NCBI RefSeq assembly: GCF_021917145.1
Contig: NC_061061.1
Span: 3,605,390-3,669,389 of the forward strand
DNA from: Hypomesus transpacificus
Taxonomy: Eukaryota; Chordata; Actinopteri; Osmeriformes; Osmeridae
Direction of reading: 5' to 3'
Length of the DNA: 64,000 nucleotides
The notes under the pieces are model-generated. The model did not search any database. It was not told where the DNA came from and saw only the letters and a program-made list of their open reading frames with translations. Positions 1-10,518 of this stretch are shown here, in pieces. Position numbers and translations under genes: made by a program. The stretch's first letter is position 1, and every line of letters starts with the position of its first letter.

Positions 1-589
1 TCAAAATGAGCGAAAGCGATCAGTCTGAGTTTTACTATCCATATCTAACTTCGGTTTCGGCGTATCAACCTTGTTAATGCTCGGTCGAAACGTTAGAGCC
101 TCAGTTTGATATTTCCCGGCATGACCTCACTCTCAGTTAGTAAGTAGCCTAGTTAGCCTTCACTAGTCATCCTAGATCAAGAATGCTAGCAACACCACCA
201 GTGTAATTTACAACAATAATTTTACAGCACGAAACATAAAACTTGAACAACAAATCGAATTGGTTACCTGCAGAATGGGTCATCAAATATATAATTAATT
301 AGCATCGGCATTAATGTGGTCCGCTTAGACAAAATACACTCCACATCGAAAATGTCGTCCTACCAACGCAAATGTGCCTCAAGGTCAAACAAAAATAGCA
401 AATAAATTAAAAGTTAAACTACAATTCTAAATATCGCAAGAATGCGATTTATATGATGGCGTATATACAATACAACAACCAGAAAAAAAGAAAGTATACC
501 GTGGTTGAAACGGTTACGGTATAGCCAAATCTCTCCCGGTAGACAAATTTCTACCGTTGCACGGTGTACGGTCATACCGCCCAGCCCTA
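1..589. mobile_element. Right part of a non-autonomous hAT-type element (copy 1), cut by window edge
   Basis: The stretch 305-589 matches 30340-31050 closely, including a shared block about a gtccgcttagacaaaatac motif, and ends in the hAT-like terminus ccgcccagcccta. The first 20 bases of the window resemble the sequence just before that block in the other copy, so about 270 bases in between look like an insertion into this copy. The left end lies outside the window. No transposase is visible. Superfamily assignment rests on the terminus type and is an inference. Confidence 0.55.
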
Positions 590-660
590 CTGCCTAGTGT
601 TATAACTTAATGTAATATATAAATGTTAATAAAGTATCAGACATTTACATGATACAACAG

Positions 661-2485
661 TTCAAGTTCAAGTCTTTTATTTGTCAGATGCACAGAACAA
701 CACAAGGTTAGACTGGGCACTGAAATTCTTAAGACAAGACAACGCAAGCACCTGACATAACATAACATATAAGTACACGGAACAAATTTACATCTATGCT
801 GAGCTTAGATAAGTGAACTTCCTGAATATACAGATAGCAATAAATAAACGACTATACTAACCCTAACACAAAAACTTCAAAAATTACAGATAACAATAAA
901 TAGTACGCTATACTAACCCTAATGCACAAAAAAAACCTGTTTCAGCCCTATAACCTATCTAACCTAAGTGGAGTACAGTGCAATAGTGCAAATTTGCAGA
1001 TCAGTGACTATGTCAATGACAAAACAGGAGCCTGGTGGCGAGGTACAGTAGTGCAATGTTACTGAAGAGCAACCAGTAGCTGAAAGTGACAGTGTATAAG
1101 TGACTAGTGTGCAGTAAAAATGTCCATATCAGTGTCCATTGAGAAGCCTGATGACCCTTGGGTAGAAACTGTTGTCCAGTCTGCGTGTGCGCGACCGGAT
1201 GCTGCGGTAACGCCTGCCAGAAGGCAACGGGGTAAAGAGACTGAAGGATGGGTGGGAACAGTCTCTTAGAATCCTGCCGGCTTTCCTTAGGCAACGTGTG
1301 TGGTAGGTGTCCTGTAGGGCTGGGAGCTTCCTGCCGATGATGAACTCAGCAGAACGGACCACACTTCGTAGGGCCTTGCGGTCCCGGTCTGTGCAGCTCC
1401 CATACCACACTGTGATACAACCAGTCAGAATGCTCTCTATAGTGCTCTCTATAACTTCTTCAGTCTCCTCAGGAAAAAGAGGCGCTTGCGGGCCGCTTTG
1501 ACCACCTTGTCCGTGTGAACAGACCAGGTGAGGTCATTGCTGATGTTCACCCCGAGGAACTTGAAGCAGCTGACCTTCTCTACTTCCGATCCATTGATGA
1601 ATAGGGGTGCATGCTCCTCCTCCTGCCGCCTCCTATAGTCCACAATCATCTCCTTGGTCTTGCTGATGTTAAGAGAGAGGTTGTTGTCCTGACACCATGA
1701 TGTCAGGGTGTCAACCTCCTCTCTGTAGGCTGACTCGTCACTGTCAGAGATGAGGCCCACGATTATTGTGTCGTCAGCAAACTTAACGAGGAGGTTGGAG
1801 CTGTGCGTTGCCGCCCAGTCGTGGGTGAACAAGGAGAACAGGAGAGGGCTGAGCACACAGCCCTGGGGGTTGCCTGTGTTGGTGATCAGTACAGATGAGG
1901 TGCGGTCACCGATTCTCACCACCTGTGGCCTCCCCATCAGGAAGTGGAAGATCCACTTGCAGAGGGAGGTGCTTAGTCCCAGGTCCACAAGCTTGGAGAC
2001 CAGTCTGGAGGGGATGATGGTGTTGAATGCAGAGCTGTAGTCAATGAACAGCATCCTCACATATGTATTCCCCTTGTCCAGGTGGGAGAGAGCGGTGTGC
2101 ATAGTCAGAGCGATGGCATCGTCTGTAGACCTGTTGGACCGGTATGCAAACTGCATAGGGTCCAGTGTGGGGGGCAGCGAGGAGCAGATGAATGATTTGA
2201 CTAGCCGCTCGAAGCACTTCAGGATGACAGAGGTCAGTGCTATTGGGCGATAGTCGTTCAGACATGTGACCTTGCTGTTCTTGGGCACAGAGATGATGGT
2301 GGTCCTCTTGAAGCAGGTGGGGAGTACAGACAGGTTAAGGGAGAGGCTGAAGATGTCACTGAAGACCCCTGCCAGCTGGTCAGCGCAGCCCCTGAGGGCC
2401 TTACCTGATATGCTGTCCTACCTGATATGCTGTCTGGGCCAGGTGCCTTGCGACGGTTGATCTTCTTAAAGCATAGCCTCACCTC
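661..2485 (-). mobile_element. 5'-truncated non-LTR retrotransposon (LINE-2/CR1-like group)
   Basis: On the minus strand this reads as the second half of a LINE: part of the reverse transcriptase, a C-terminal region, then a 3' tail. The tail contains AATAAA followed by a short tandem cttgaa repeat instead of a long poly-A, which is usual for the L2/CR1 group. The upstream limit near 2485 is an abrupt loss of reading frame similarity, typical of 5' truncation. No target duplication was found. Clade placement is by motif resemblance only. Confidence 0.8.
1129..2482 (-). pseudogene. LINE reverse transcriptase fragment, frame-broken
   Basis: The main open part (2288 down to 1449, 279 codons) has reverse transcriptase landmarks in order: [37 protein letters not shown], the catalytic FADD box, and [18 protein letters not shown]. 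Upstream, in another frame (2482-2400), is the [17 protein letters not shown] stretch that precedes this region in the family. A short tandem duplication of ctgatatgctgtc near 2403-2438 lies in the frame-breaking segment. Downstream, in a third frame (1410-1129), comes the expected C-terminal part (KALRSVVRSAEFIIG). The open part begins with a valine codon, so it has no genuine start. The copy is dead: truncated and frameshifted. Confidence 0.85.
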
Positions 2486-2489
2486 GGCT

Positions 2490-4004
2490 ACAACACACCA
2501 GTAACTAATTGATAGTATGTGTTAATATACCGAAAATGTCAGTAAATCGAGATCGTGCTGCTGTCTGTCCCGTCGAAAACCATTTGAACAGGTTGACAGC
2601 AGTGTTTTTTTGGAACTACAGCGAGCTACTTGAACCACGTGATCACCCGATCACGTGTCGACGAGATCAGGGAGTGTTGTAACTCTGTTTTTATATTGCT
2701 CTGGCAAGTTCTCTACTCTGTACGACCAAAAGAGGGCAGCAATACGCCGGTTTTGCGTCTGTTACCCGGCCGTAAATCAGCCGGAAGAAGGAAAAGTGTG
2801 CGCTAGCTTTGAGTGCTCTAGCTGGATATCAATACATCATAAAACTCTCTTGAGCGACTCATATTTATATTGAAAATTACATGCTACGAAATACACATCA
2901 AGGATAGGCCACGATCATACTGGTAAGCGAATTGGACACCGATATCGTGCTAGAACATCAATGTTAGAAATCCACAATGGCTAGCTAGCTGTAGTCGTCA
3001 CACGCACTAGCTTCCTGTCTTTATTTTAGTTAGTGCTAGCTTTAGCTTCATAGCTTCTTGATAGCTTCAGTGTCTAGCAAGTGTTAAGCATGTAGTGCAT
3101 ATAATGTTTTTGGTGCAGCGTCAGCTAGAAAACGGTGTCTGAGCAAACACATACTAATAATTCGTTTTCACTTTGAGTTTGATCTAACCCTTTTACTCCT
3201 GCCAACACAACAACGTCTGAACGCCACTTTGTAATCGAACGTGTTGTTAAACCGTACTAGCTTGCTAGCACCAACATGTCTACTGTGCAGTAGCTACACT
3301 AGCTAGCTCTACAGTCATGCCAACAACTGGAAGACATGTTCTGTTTAACATCCAGATGTTCGATCATGTAAGCTAGCCAATTTACTAGCCCTAGCTGTCA
3401 GATTCAGTTCGGTTCTTCTAGAGACAGGCCAAATGAACGATTACGATATGATTTGTATTGGCTAGTGTAATATACTAGCCAAGGTACCCAAGCTACAATA
3501 TCCTGCATAATTATACATTTCCCCTCCTTTGGTCCTTTAGATATTACTGCAAAAAATACTGGATTTATTTTAAAGTGCAACCAAACAACATGACCTATTT
3601 ACTACCCATTCACGGCCACTCAGCAAGCCTGGTAGAGACATTGATTACGAGGAATCTTTGCAAATGTGTTGGATTTACCGCCAGATAATAAAATACATGT
3701 TAAATTGTGTCCAGTGTGTTCAACACTGGAACAATTAAGGTAGTGAAAAATGAGTGCCTATTCGAGGTAGGCTTCGCTGATCACTGTGTAGGGGTATTGT
3801 CATAAGTACCCTCCCCTGAGTATATTCTACTGCTGGAGGCAACACCCCGAGGCTCAACGTTGCCAGAGAGCATTGTACCAGACTTCAAGTGATCGTAATT
3901 TTAAGGATCATTAAAGCTGATATCAAACTTACGCCCTTGGAAGTATAGGAATACTGGGTCAAGCAAAGGAAGTTTGTATAGTGCATTGTGTTGTACACTT
4001 CTTG
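2490..4004. other. Intergenic sequence, no gene seen
   Basis: AT-rich sequence with many gctagc-type short words. A short open frame at 2655-2873 has no recognisable domain or codon bias and was not called. No RNA gene or clear repeat border was seen. Confidence 0.5.
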
Positions 4005-4012
4005 CACACAGC

Positions 4013-4168
4013 CAGTGGCGTGTTCAGGGAGTGGCCTAGGGTGGCACGGGCCACCCCTGAAATCTGATTGGCCACCCCAATATCCTAAAATATGATTGGC
4101 AATATGCCCAGTCAGTAGCGGGCCACCCCTTGTGCCACCCCTATCAAAAATGTCTGGACACGCCCCTG
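4013..4168. mobile_element. Very short hAT-type MITE with perfect 8-bp target duplication
   Basis: The element is 156 bp. It starts cagtggcgtgttcag and ends ctggacacgcccctg, imperfect inverted ends, and is flanked by the direct repeat cacacagc at 4005-4012 and 4169-4176. The 8-bp duplication plus cagkg-type ends indicate the hAT superfamily. It contains several short ggccacccc words but no coding capacity. Confidence 0.85.
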
Positions 4169-4328
4169 CACACAGCAAACCTTAATGAAGAAAAAGAGTA
4201 ATGAGGGGCCTTTGGCCCGGTAGAGCTCTATGTCTAGCAACGCCCTTTGCAGCTCAATAACAATTGCAGCTCATTTCAACACCAACAACCGACTGAGGAG
4301 CAGGCCAAAATCATCAAGTTATAGACCC

Positions 4329-4503
4329 CATGCCGCGCGCACGTGATGCCGCGCGCACGTGATGCCGCGCGCACGTGATGCCGCGCGCACGTGATGCCGC
4401 GCGCACGTGATGCCGCGCGCACGTGATGCCGCGCGCACGTGATGCCGCGCGCACGTGATGCCGCGCGCACGTGATGCCGCGCGCACGTGATGCCGCGCGC
4501 ACT
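4329..4503. repeat. 16-bp CpG-rich minisatellite, about 11 units
   Basis: The unit atgccgcgcgcacgtg is repeated head to tail almost without change. Each unit carries several CpGs and most junctions create the E-box word CACGTG. Both strands are open across the array only because the unit has no stop codon; the Arg/Ala/His-rich peptides are not considered real. Confidence 0.95.
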
Positions 4504-4824
4504 AACAAGCATAAGGCCCAATGCTAGAATTAGCTCTTTAATTATGATCAAGAAACACTTGCAATACAACCAAAACTAACATCAACAGAGATTTAAGTGG
4601 AAAGAATACCAAATATAACCCTTTGCCTTCACAGCCCCAAAACAGTTACAATGGAAATGTAACTATAAACAGCAAAGCAACAGAATACCCTGCAGTCACA
4701 GTTCAACTGCAATCTGGTAATCACTTTTAGCTTAATTAACCAACAGGTAAGCTACAGCATCTGCATCAGTGCAGAACACCATGTTTTACTGAGGCAAAAT
4801 CACCACATCAGTGATGGTAGTCAG
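4504..4824. other. Intergenic sequence, nothing recognised
   Basis: AT-rich unique-looking sequence between the minisatellite and the SINE. No open frame or inverted repeat of note. Confidence 0.4.
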
Positions 4825-5003
4825 TTGGCTGAGCGGTTAGGGAGTCGGGCTAGTAATCTGAAGGTTGCCAGTTCGATTTCTGGTCATGTGTCATTGGGCA
4901 AGGCACTTCACCCTACTTGCCTCGGGGGAATGTCCCTGTACTTACTGTAAGTCGCTCTGGATAAGAGCTTCTGCTAAATGACTACATTTAAATGTAAATG
5001 TGG
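4825..5003 (+). mobile_element. tRNA-derived SINE, plus orientation
   Basis: The head resembles a tRNA with box A (tggctgagcggttagggag) and box B (gccagttcgatttctgg), internal RNA polymerase III promoter parts. The tail carries taagtcgctctggataagag followed by ctgctaaatgac, a 3' segment seen in many teleost SINEs, then an A/T-rich end. A second copy lies in reverse at 13351-13548. It is not a functional tRNA gene because the fold is incomplete and the tail is fused on. Confidence 0.8.
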
Positions 5004-5411
5004 AAGAAGTATTCAGAAAGTACGTACAGGTAATAATACCACACTGTAAAAGTCTTATAATCCCAGGATAGTTACCTTTTAGAATTGTTTATTTCTTGAT
5101 TTTCTCGCAGAGAAGTCCTTAATGAGGCCTGTAAAATCCCATTTGCGCAGAACTTAATTTTCAACGGACATCAGAGACGGGTGACTGAGTCGGTTTTGGC
5201 CCATCGTGGATCTGATTCTATCTTTAATTAGTCACAGTTATGAAAATGAGGGCTCCTCGCTAGCTTTGTATACAGGCAAAGTCATAAATAGCCGTGCTAT
5301 ATCAACATTTGGCGACACTGATTGTAGTTACCTTGCAGTAGTGACCTTCCTGAGGTGTCCTCATTTTATTTGATGAATTGTCCTATTTAGTCCACAAAGT
5401 CCTCCTCTAGA
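5004..5411. other. Intergenic or transposon-flank sequence
   Basis: No gene. This is possibly the 3' part of the decayed hAT element that follows, but no terminal repeat could be fixed. Confidence 0.35.
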
Positions 5412-6640
5412 TCACCTGCATATTCTTTTCTGCAGATGAGCTGCTCCAATGCATAGATCTTGTAGGGGGAGGGATGGGATCTCAATCAAAAACCCAAATG
5501 TCTGCTGAATTTCTTTGTAGAAGTGATACCTCCAATCCAGCTCGTTAGGGAGACGATCCATGACGGTGATAAAAATAGTTGTTTTGATTTTGTCGTGGTC
5601 TGACCACTCATAGTCCAGGTCACTGGATTCATCCGCTTGTTTTTTCCTTTCCCTGTGTCTGCGCGTCCACTTTGTAGACTTGTAGACCTGACAAAGATGG
5701 AGACATGTTTTTTGCATCATTCTCAAACTTGTCAAAATCTTCTCGTAGACTGGCTACATAATCCCTCAACGAATTGACCAAACTAACAGCATTACATAAA
5801 TCCAGGTCTTGTGGAAACGCTGCAGTATGTTGTTCCACATATTACACAAAATGGTATTCTCTAGTTTGTCCATCTTCACATAGTGTCCTGCCTTCATCCC
5901 GTGTAGCAAGACATCGGTTTGTGTCATTACTGATATTTTGCAGCGACTCCTGGATTCTGGCATAATTCTATTGCAGTGCTTTTGTCGCTTGTGCGTGAGC
6001 TGACCATCTAGTGTCTGAGAGGCTTTTCAAAGTCTCGATCCTCTGGTTGTCATTTGGCTGTAAACCTGCTGTAATTGTCTGCCAACGGGATGTGGATTTG
6101 GAAGAAAAATGGGTGTGTCTGCACCAAATTTAAAAAATCCTCTGTCTCAAGGCAGCAGTTAACACTATTAACACCCACTAAATTGAGTGTGTGTGCAGCG
6201 CATGGTACCCACTCGATTAATGGGTTCACCTGTTTAATACGCACTTGTAGGCCACTGTAAACACCAGACATGTTGGCTGCATTGTCGTAACATTGGCCTC
6301 TGCAGTTACTGATATCAATGCACATGTCCTGTAAAACACCAAGCACAGACTAGCAAAGTGACTCTACTGTATGACTTTTGATCGGCAGAAACTTGATAAA
6401 ACGCTATGTAATGCAGCCATCAGGTGCCACTTATCGCATGATGAATGTGAGCTGGTCGTTGTGTGTAACGTCAGGAGTGAAATCAACACTGATCGAAAAG
6501 TAGTTTGCCATTTTTATTTGATTATCTCTGCGAGAACCTGTTCCCCCATCGGTTCAATACATTCTAGGCATGTTGTCAACAGGAGGTATGATGGCGTTCC
6601 CTTTCCAGCATTGCAATATTTTTAACTCCTCAAAAACAGT
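5412..6640 (-). pseudogene. Decayed hAT transposase of the ZMYM1-like type
   Basis: Read on the minus strand, fragments in several frames line up in the order expected for a hAT catalytic domain. Near 6500 is SISVDFTPDVTHNDQLTF with the first acidic residue. Near 6300-6200 is ISNCRGQCYDNAANMSG, carrying the second catalytic Asp and the conserved NAANMSG. Then come PCAAHTLNLVGV and a C-terminal part reaching about 5412. Stop codons and frameshifts interrupt it at several points (for example about 6350 and 6050). Such sequences are often annotated in fish as zinc finger MYM-type protein 1-like, which are hAT-derived. Element ends were not located. Confidence 0.7.
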
Positions 6641-6899
6641 TTGGAAATGTTATTTCGGTCGATTATTCCTCCCCTTCAATAATACCAATTGGTATTGTAT
6701 TTTATATTGTTGGATAGACTGATTAGTCACCTTTACAACAAGGTACAACCTGTAAGTATCTTGCATTCGTGAAATGGGCAACACAGCTAACCGTGTGGGT
6801 AGAGGCCCAAACAAATGTGCCAAAATCCCCTGCAATATTCTTCTGTTGGTATTCACTCTCGTTTTGAGTTGCTAGGTGGATTGGATGATTGCACTCTCC

Positions 6900-7121
6900 C
6901 ACATTAATAAGGAAAAAACAACACACATTGGCCATTTTTACACTTTATTCATTTTACACTGGCACCTCCTCCTCATGCTGGTCACCAGCCAGGTCACACA
7001 CTGCTGTGGGATGGCATCCCATTCCTCAACCAGGATTTGTTGCAAGTCAGCCAACATGTTTGCGTTGGTCTCACTGGCATGTACAGCACGCCCAAGCTGA
7101 TCCCATGAGGAGGTGCCAAGT
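6900..7121 (-). pseudogene. Tc1/mariner transposase C-terminal relic
   Basis: The minus strand encodes NMLADLQQILVEEWDAIPQQ and then VTSMRRRCQ, the typical C-terminal end of one lineage of fish Tc1 transposases. Only this tail survives. The catalytic DDE core is absent, and the relic stops where the next element begins at 7122. Confidence 0.7.
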
Positions 7122-7250
7122 AGGGCCGTCATGATAACTACTTTTTCTTGTGCGATATATCGCACCAAAATTAATTGCGATAAACGATATTATTGCACAC
7201 ATGTCAATTGTAATTTTCAGTCACAATTGTATGCCACTGATTACATAATG

Positions 7251-7251
<1 letters not shown>

Positions 7252-7286
<35 letters not shown>
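7252..7286. repeat. Homopolymer of 35 C
   Basis: An uninterrupted run of C on the plus strand, counted directly. Long C/G runs of this kind are prone to length error in assembly and can form quadruplex or i-motif structures. Confidence 0.95.
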
Positions 7287-7288
<2 letters not shown>

Positions 7289-7369
7289 AAGGCAAGTTTT
7301 CACGGCTGTTCGCGCGTCTATGTCGCTTCACTCCATCATCCCTTATTGTTTACAACGTTAACAGGGCTA

Positions 7370-7486
7370 CTTGGTTGGCATTGCCTTTTCAGCTTGAGAT
7401 ATACAAGGTGTGGCATGAGAGCGTGTGAAATGGTTGAAATGTGTGTCTCACGGCCAATGCGTGAGAGTTGGCAGCCCTGTGTTTGT
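7370..7486 (-). mobile_element. Segment homologous to the 17508 MITE
   Basis: On the minus strand this reads cagggctgccaactctcac, then a block matching 17508-17635 through the shared words attggccgtgagacac and aatgccaaccaagtag. It lacks a matching second terminus here, so it is a partial or embedded copy. Confidence 0.6.
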
Positions 7487-8176
7487 GAAAAGTTGGCAGC
7501 ATATTTGTAAATGCTGGTTTTTCGACCGTGTTTAATGGCTGAATCTCTTTGGCTATATAGCGAGTTACGCCATTTCGCGCTGTCACGTTTATATTTGCAC
7601 TGTCGGGAAAAGGTATCTGTAATAGAACTGTATGGAACAACCCATTCCAGTTGCACTTGTTCACAGGTTGAAAAACTGGGTGGGATAGTTATGTATTGCT
7701 AGGTGAGACGTTAGGTTAGTTGCCTCTTTTCGTTTCCACTGTTTTTAAACAAAGTTGACATACCGGCTTGTTCACGTTAATTGGCTCTCATGTCATTCGG
7801 CTTAAAGACTAAATGTTCCTACACCGGAGCTGAAGATTGCGGCTTTGAAACCAAGTCCCTTTTTACTTGTTCTTCCTAACTAGCTGTAGATGTCATAAAA
7901 CAGAACACTTTATAACAGTGAGTTCACGCCTTATCTTCATCTGTCGGTGTCCGCTCTGTGTGTGGAGACTCTAGTCCCGCCTACGCTTTCGACACAGAAA
8001 GCAGACAAGATGACTGAGGCAGTGGGATCGACTAAAATGTTGGTGACATTTGTTCTTATGTAAAAATTAATATAATCATTATTTTTAATTATATAAATGA
8101 TCAGTTGCAATATATCGCGCCACCAAAAGTGATTGCGCTCATTTGCATATACCGTGCGATAAGTCAATATAATCAT

Positions 8177-8939
8177 TCAATCCACCAAGCAACTCAAAAC
8201 TAATTTTGAATATTGCAGGGGATTTGCAATCTGCATGTTGCAACAATGACACAAGCTTTCACTGTCACAGCCTGCAAAATATTTTATCAATTCAGTAATA
8301 GTACTATGTTGAGTATCGAGTACTGCAATACTACACTTGGTATCAGTATCGAAGTCCAAATTTGACAACACTACTAAGTACACCATCTCATGGTCAGTTT
8401 TTTGCATTTGCTTCATGAGATGCAGTTTGTACAACTCCTTTACTGGTAACTGGGAATACATTAGATTACATTTAATTCCACAGTTCTACATGCAGAATGG
8501 TCGGATTTGGATGGGGTTGCTTTGCCACAGAAGAAAAGCTCATATGTAGCATTCAACAGCACGTTTATGGGATCTTAAGAAAACTCAGTTCAATATTGTG
8601 TAGTCAGCTAGCTAAAACAAATTATTATATGGCTTAATACTCGATTATGTTGGCCTACAATAAACATTTCATAATTCTAACCAATCTGGCATCTTTTCTT
8701 GCATGGCTACACTATTCCATGCAGCATTTTTTAAGTTGTGTCATATAAAACCGAACAATAAAGCCTGAAAAATATATATTCTACTCCATCTGTGCAATAC
8801 TCGTTATGAGGATGCAGAAGATTGCTTGCTATGTTTGCATAGATTGATTGCAATATTGCGTTAAAGTACTGTACAGTAAAGTCATGCTGTGCCTGGTATA
8901 TTTACATACCATCCACCCCTAGTGTGCAGATATGCAGGC
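8177..8939. other. Intergenic sequence, no gene recognised
   Basis: A 94-codon open frame on the minus strand (8461-8177) has no recognisable domain. No terminal repeats were found. Confidence 0.35.
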
Positions 8940-10172
8940 GAGGGGTGGGCGGATTGATCTAAAGTATCGATATCGATACCAACGTTGGTATCAGTATTGA
9001 TCGATACTCGCGTGCAGTGTAGGGTTACAATGTAATGCGTTACAGTAGTCAGACTACTTTTGTTAGGTAACGAGTAACTCAACGCGTTACTTATTTAATT
9101 GAATAAATCCGTTACTGGTTCCTTGTTCAAACAAGTAACGCGTTACTTGATTTAGTCTTTTGGTCGCGAGCACCCAGCATGTAGCTAAAAGTCTAGGTAA
9201 GTTGAGGATACTTTTCGCTAGGTAGCTACGAAAATGTCTTAATCTGCTAGACAGGTGGGTTCCCCTTTGTTCTTCGGGTGAGCAGTCTCACAAACCCAAT
9301 TTACCCGGCGTCATGGAGCCGACCAGCTAAATAGTTATTTAAGACTTGCATGTACAGGCCTACGTAATGTCACACTAAATAATGTATTGAACTCAAGCTT
9401 GTGTGATGTGTTGCTGTATCGTTCAGTGGTTTAGGTTTAGGATTATATTGCAGTAAGTAAAATAGTCTGGTTCAGTACTACATAAGTGAACACCATTTTG
9501 CTACCATATACCTAGCTATAGCTTAGCTTTGTTTTGCTCCTAGATTCAAACCTAGCACTGGTAAATTGTAGAGCTAGCTAACTACTAGACTTTTGCCTGG
9601 CATTTTACAACATTAGTTATTGATTAAAGAGTTTCTTGATTCAAGAACTTATGCAAATATCGCTTTTCATTATGGTAGATTATTACCTTGATCCGTCTTG
9701 GTATATAATGAGGATTGATCATGTTATAGGTGACACTGAATATTCAGTACAAGATGTGCTATTGCTGAGGTCAACCCATTAAATGTGCCTTCTGGGCATA
9801 AGAGTGATCAAGGTGAATTGTCTTAGAAATCAAATACTTTTCTTAATGTAACGCAAAAGTAATTTAAAGCCTTACTCTCTACAGCAATTAAGTAATGTAA
9901 CTAGTTAGTTTACAAGGAATGTAATTAGTTACTTTAAAAGGTAACGTTACCCAACACTGCTCGTGTGATGAGATCGATACTTAAATATCTCTTCTCTACA
10001 TTCAGTACACAATTCCTTTTACATCACTCCCGCTCATTTTTCCCCACCTCCCCTGCTATGCTGGGAGTTGTTGCCGGCGTGCACGTGCTGTAACATGACC
10101 CAGCAGCACCCTATACTACAGTCAACACTTTGTCCTGTGTTTGACCAAATTTTGCAGTATGGCACACCCCTA
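8940..10172. mobile_element. hAT-type element (outer), split by another hAT element
   Basis: It starts gaggggtgggcggattgatc and ends atggcacacccctaa, with an 8-bp direct repeat atgcaggc at 8932-8939 and 10173-10180. The left part contains tatcgatatcgatacc runs. Without the 945-bp insertion at 9015-9959 (plus its duplicated 8 bp) it is about 280 bp, a typical MITE size. No coding sequence was found. Confidence 0.7.
9015..9959. mobile_element. hAT-type MITE nested in the preceding element
   Basis: Inverted ends: the left is cagtgtagggttac and the right ends gtaacgttacccaacactg. The flanks ctcgcgtg (9007-9014) and ctcgtgtg (9960-9967) are an 8-bp duplication with one mismatch. The inside (about 9180-9620) matches parts of 29930-30100 (reverse) and 45590-47110. 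No transposase. Confidence 0.8.
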
Positions 10173-10180
10173 ATGCAGGC

Positions 10181-10510
10181 TGATGAGACCCCCTTTCCTG
10201 GCAATGCCCTTCCATGCTCTGTTCAACAGGATCAGAATGTGCAAATTGTTTTTTTATTCATTATTCTAATCATTTCAGTGTACATTTCAAACTGACAATT
10301 TTACACAAGACTGAAAATAAATGTACATGGGGAGAACTACCAGTTGTTACCATACATGTCAACGTATCTTCATCATCATCCTGTGATGAGAATCATTCTG
10401 TTCGGGGTTACTGCTACTTCAAGTTGAAATAGCCACTAACTTTGTATCATGGAAATAGGTAGGTTACAATCACCTATAGGCCTATGCTAAATATGCCTTA
10501 CCTGTTCGTA
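10181..10510. other. Short unique interval
   Basis: No gene or repeat recognised. The open frames here are short and without domain content. Confidence 0.35.
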
Positions 10511-10518
10511 GTATGTTT

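Larger units (their letters stand above)
7122..8176. mobile_element. Probable non-autonomous hAT-like element, ends partly decayed
   Basis: It begins tagggccgtcatgata, followed by gcgatatatcgcacc. Near the other side (8100-8160) the complementary words ttgcaatatatcgcgcc and gtgcgataag occur, giving a diffuse inverted terminal structure. A clean right terminus and target duplication were not found. It contains a 35-base C run and a segment homologous to the element at 17508-17702. Confidence 0.45.

Noticed and set aside
4329..4503. Regular repeat array that might be taken for a CRISPR
   Set aside because: Units are 16 bp, contiguous and without unique spacers; the surroundings are vertebrate.
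4276..4569. Arg/Ala/His-rich open frames on the minus strand
   Set aside because: They are translations of the 16-bp minisatellite, which lacks stop codons in these frames; no gene-like sequence surrounds them.
4825..4895. tRNA-like sequence with A and B boxes
   Set aside because: It is the head of a SINE: the cloverleaf is incomplete and it is fused to the common SINE tail. The same holds for 13480-13548.
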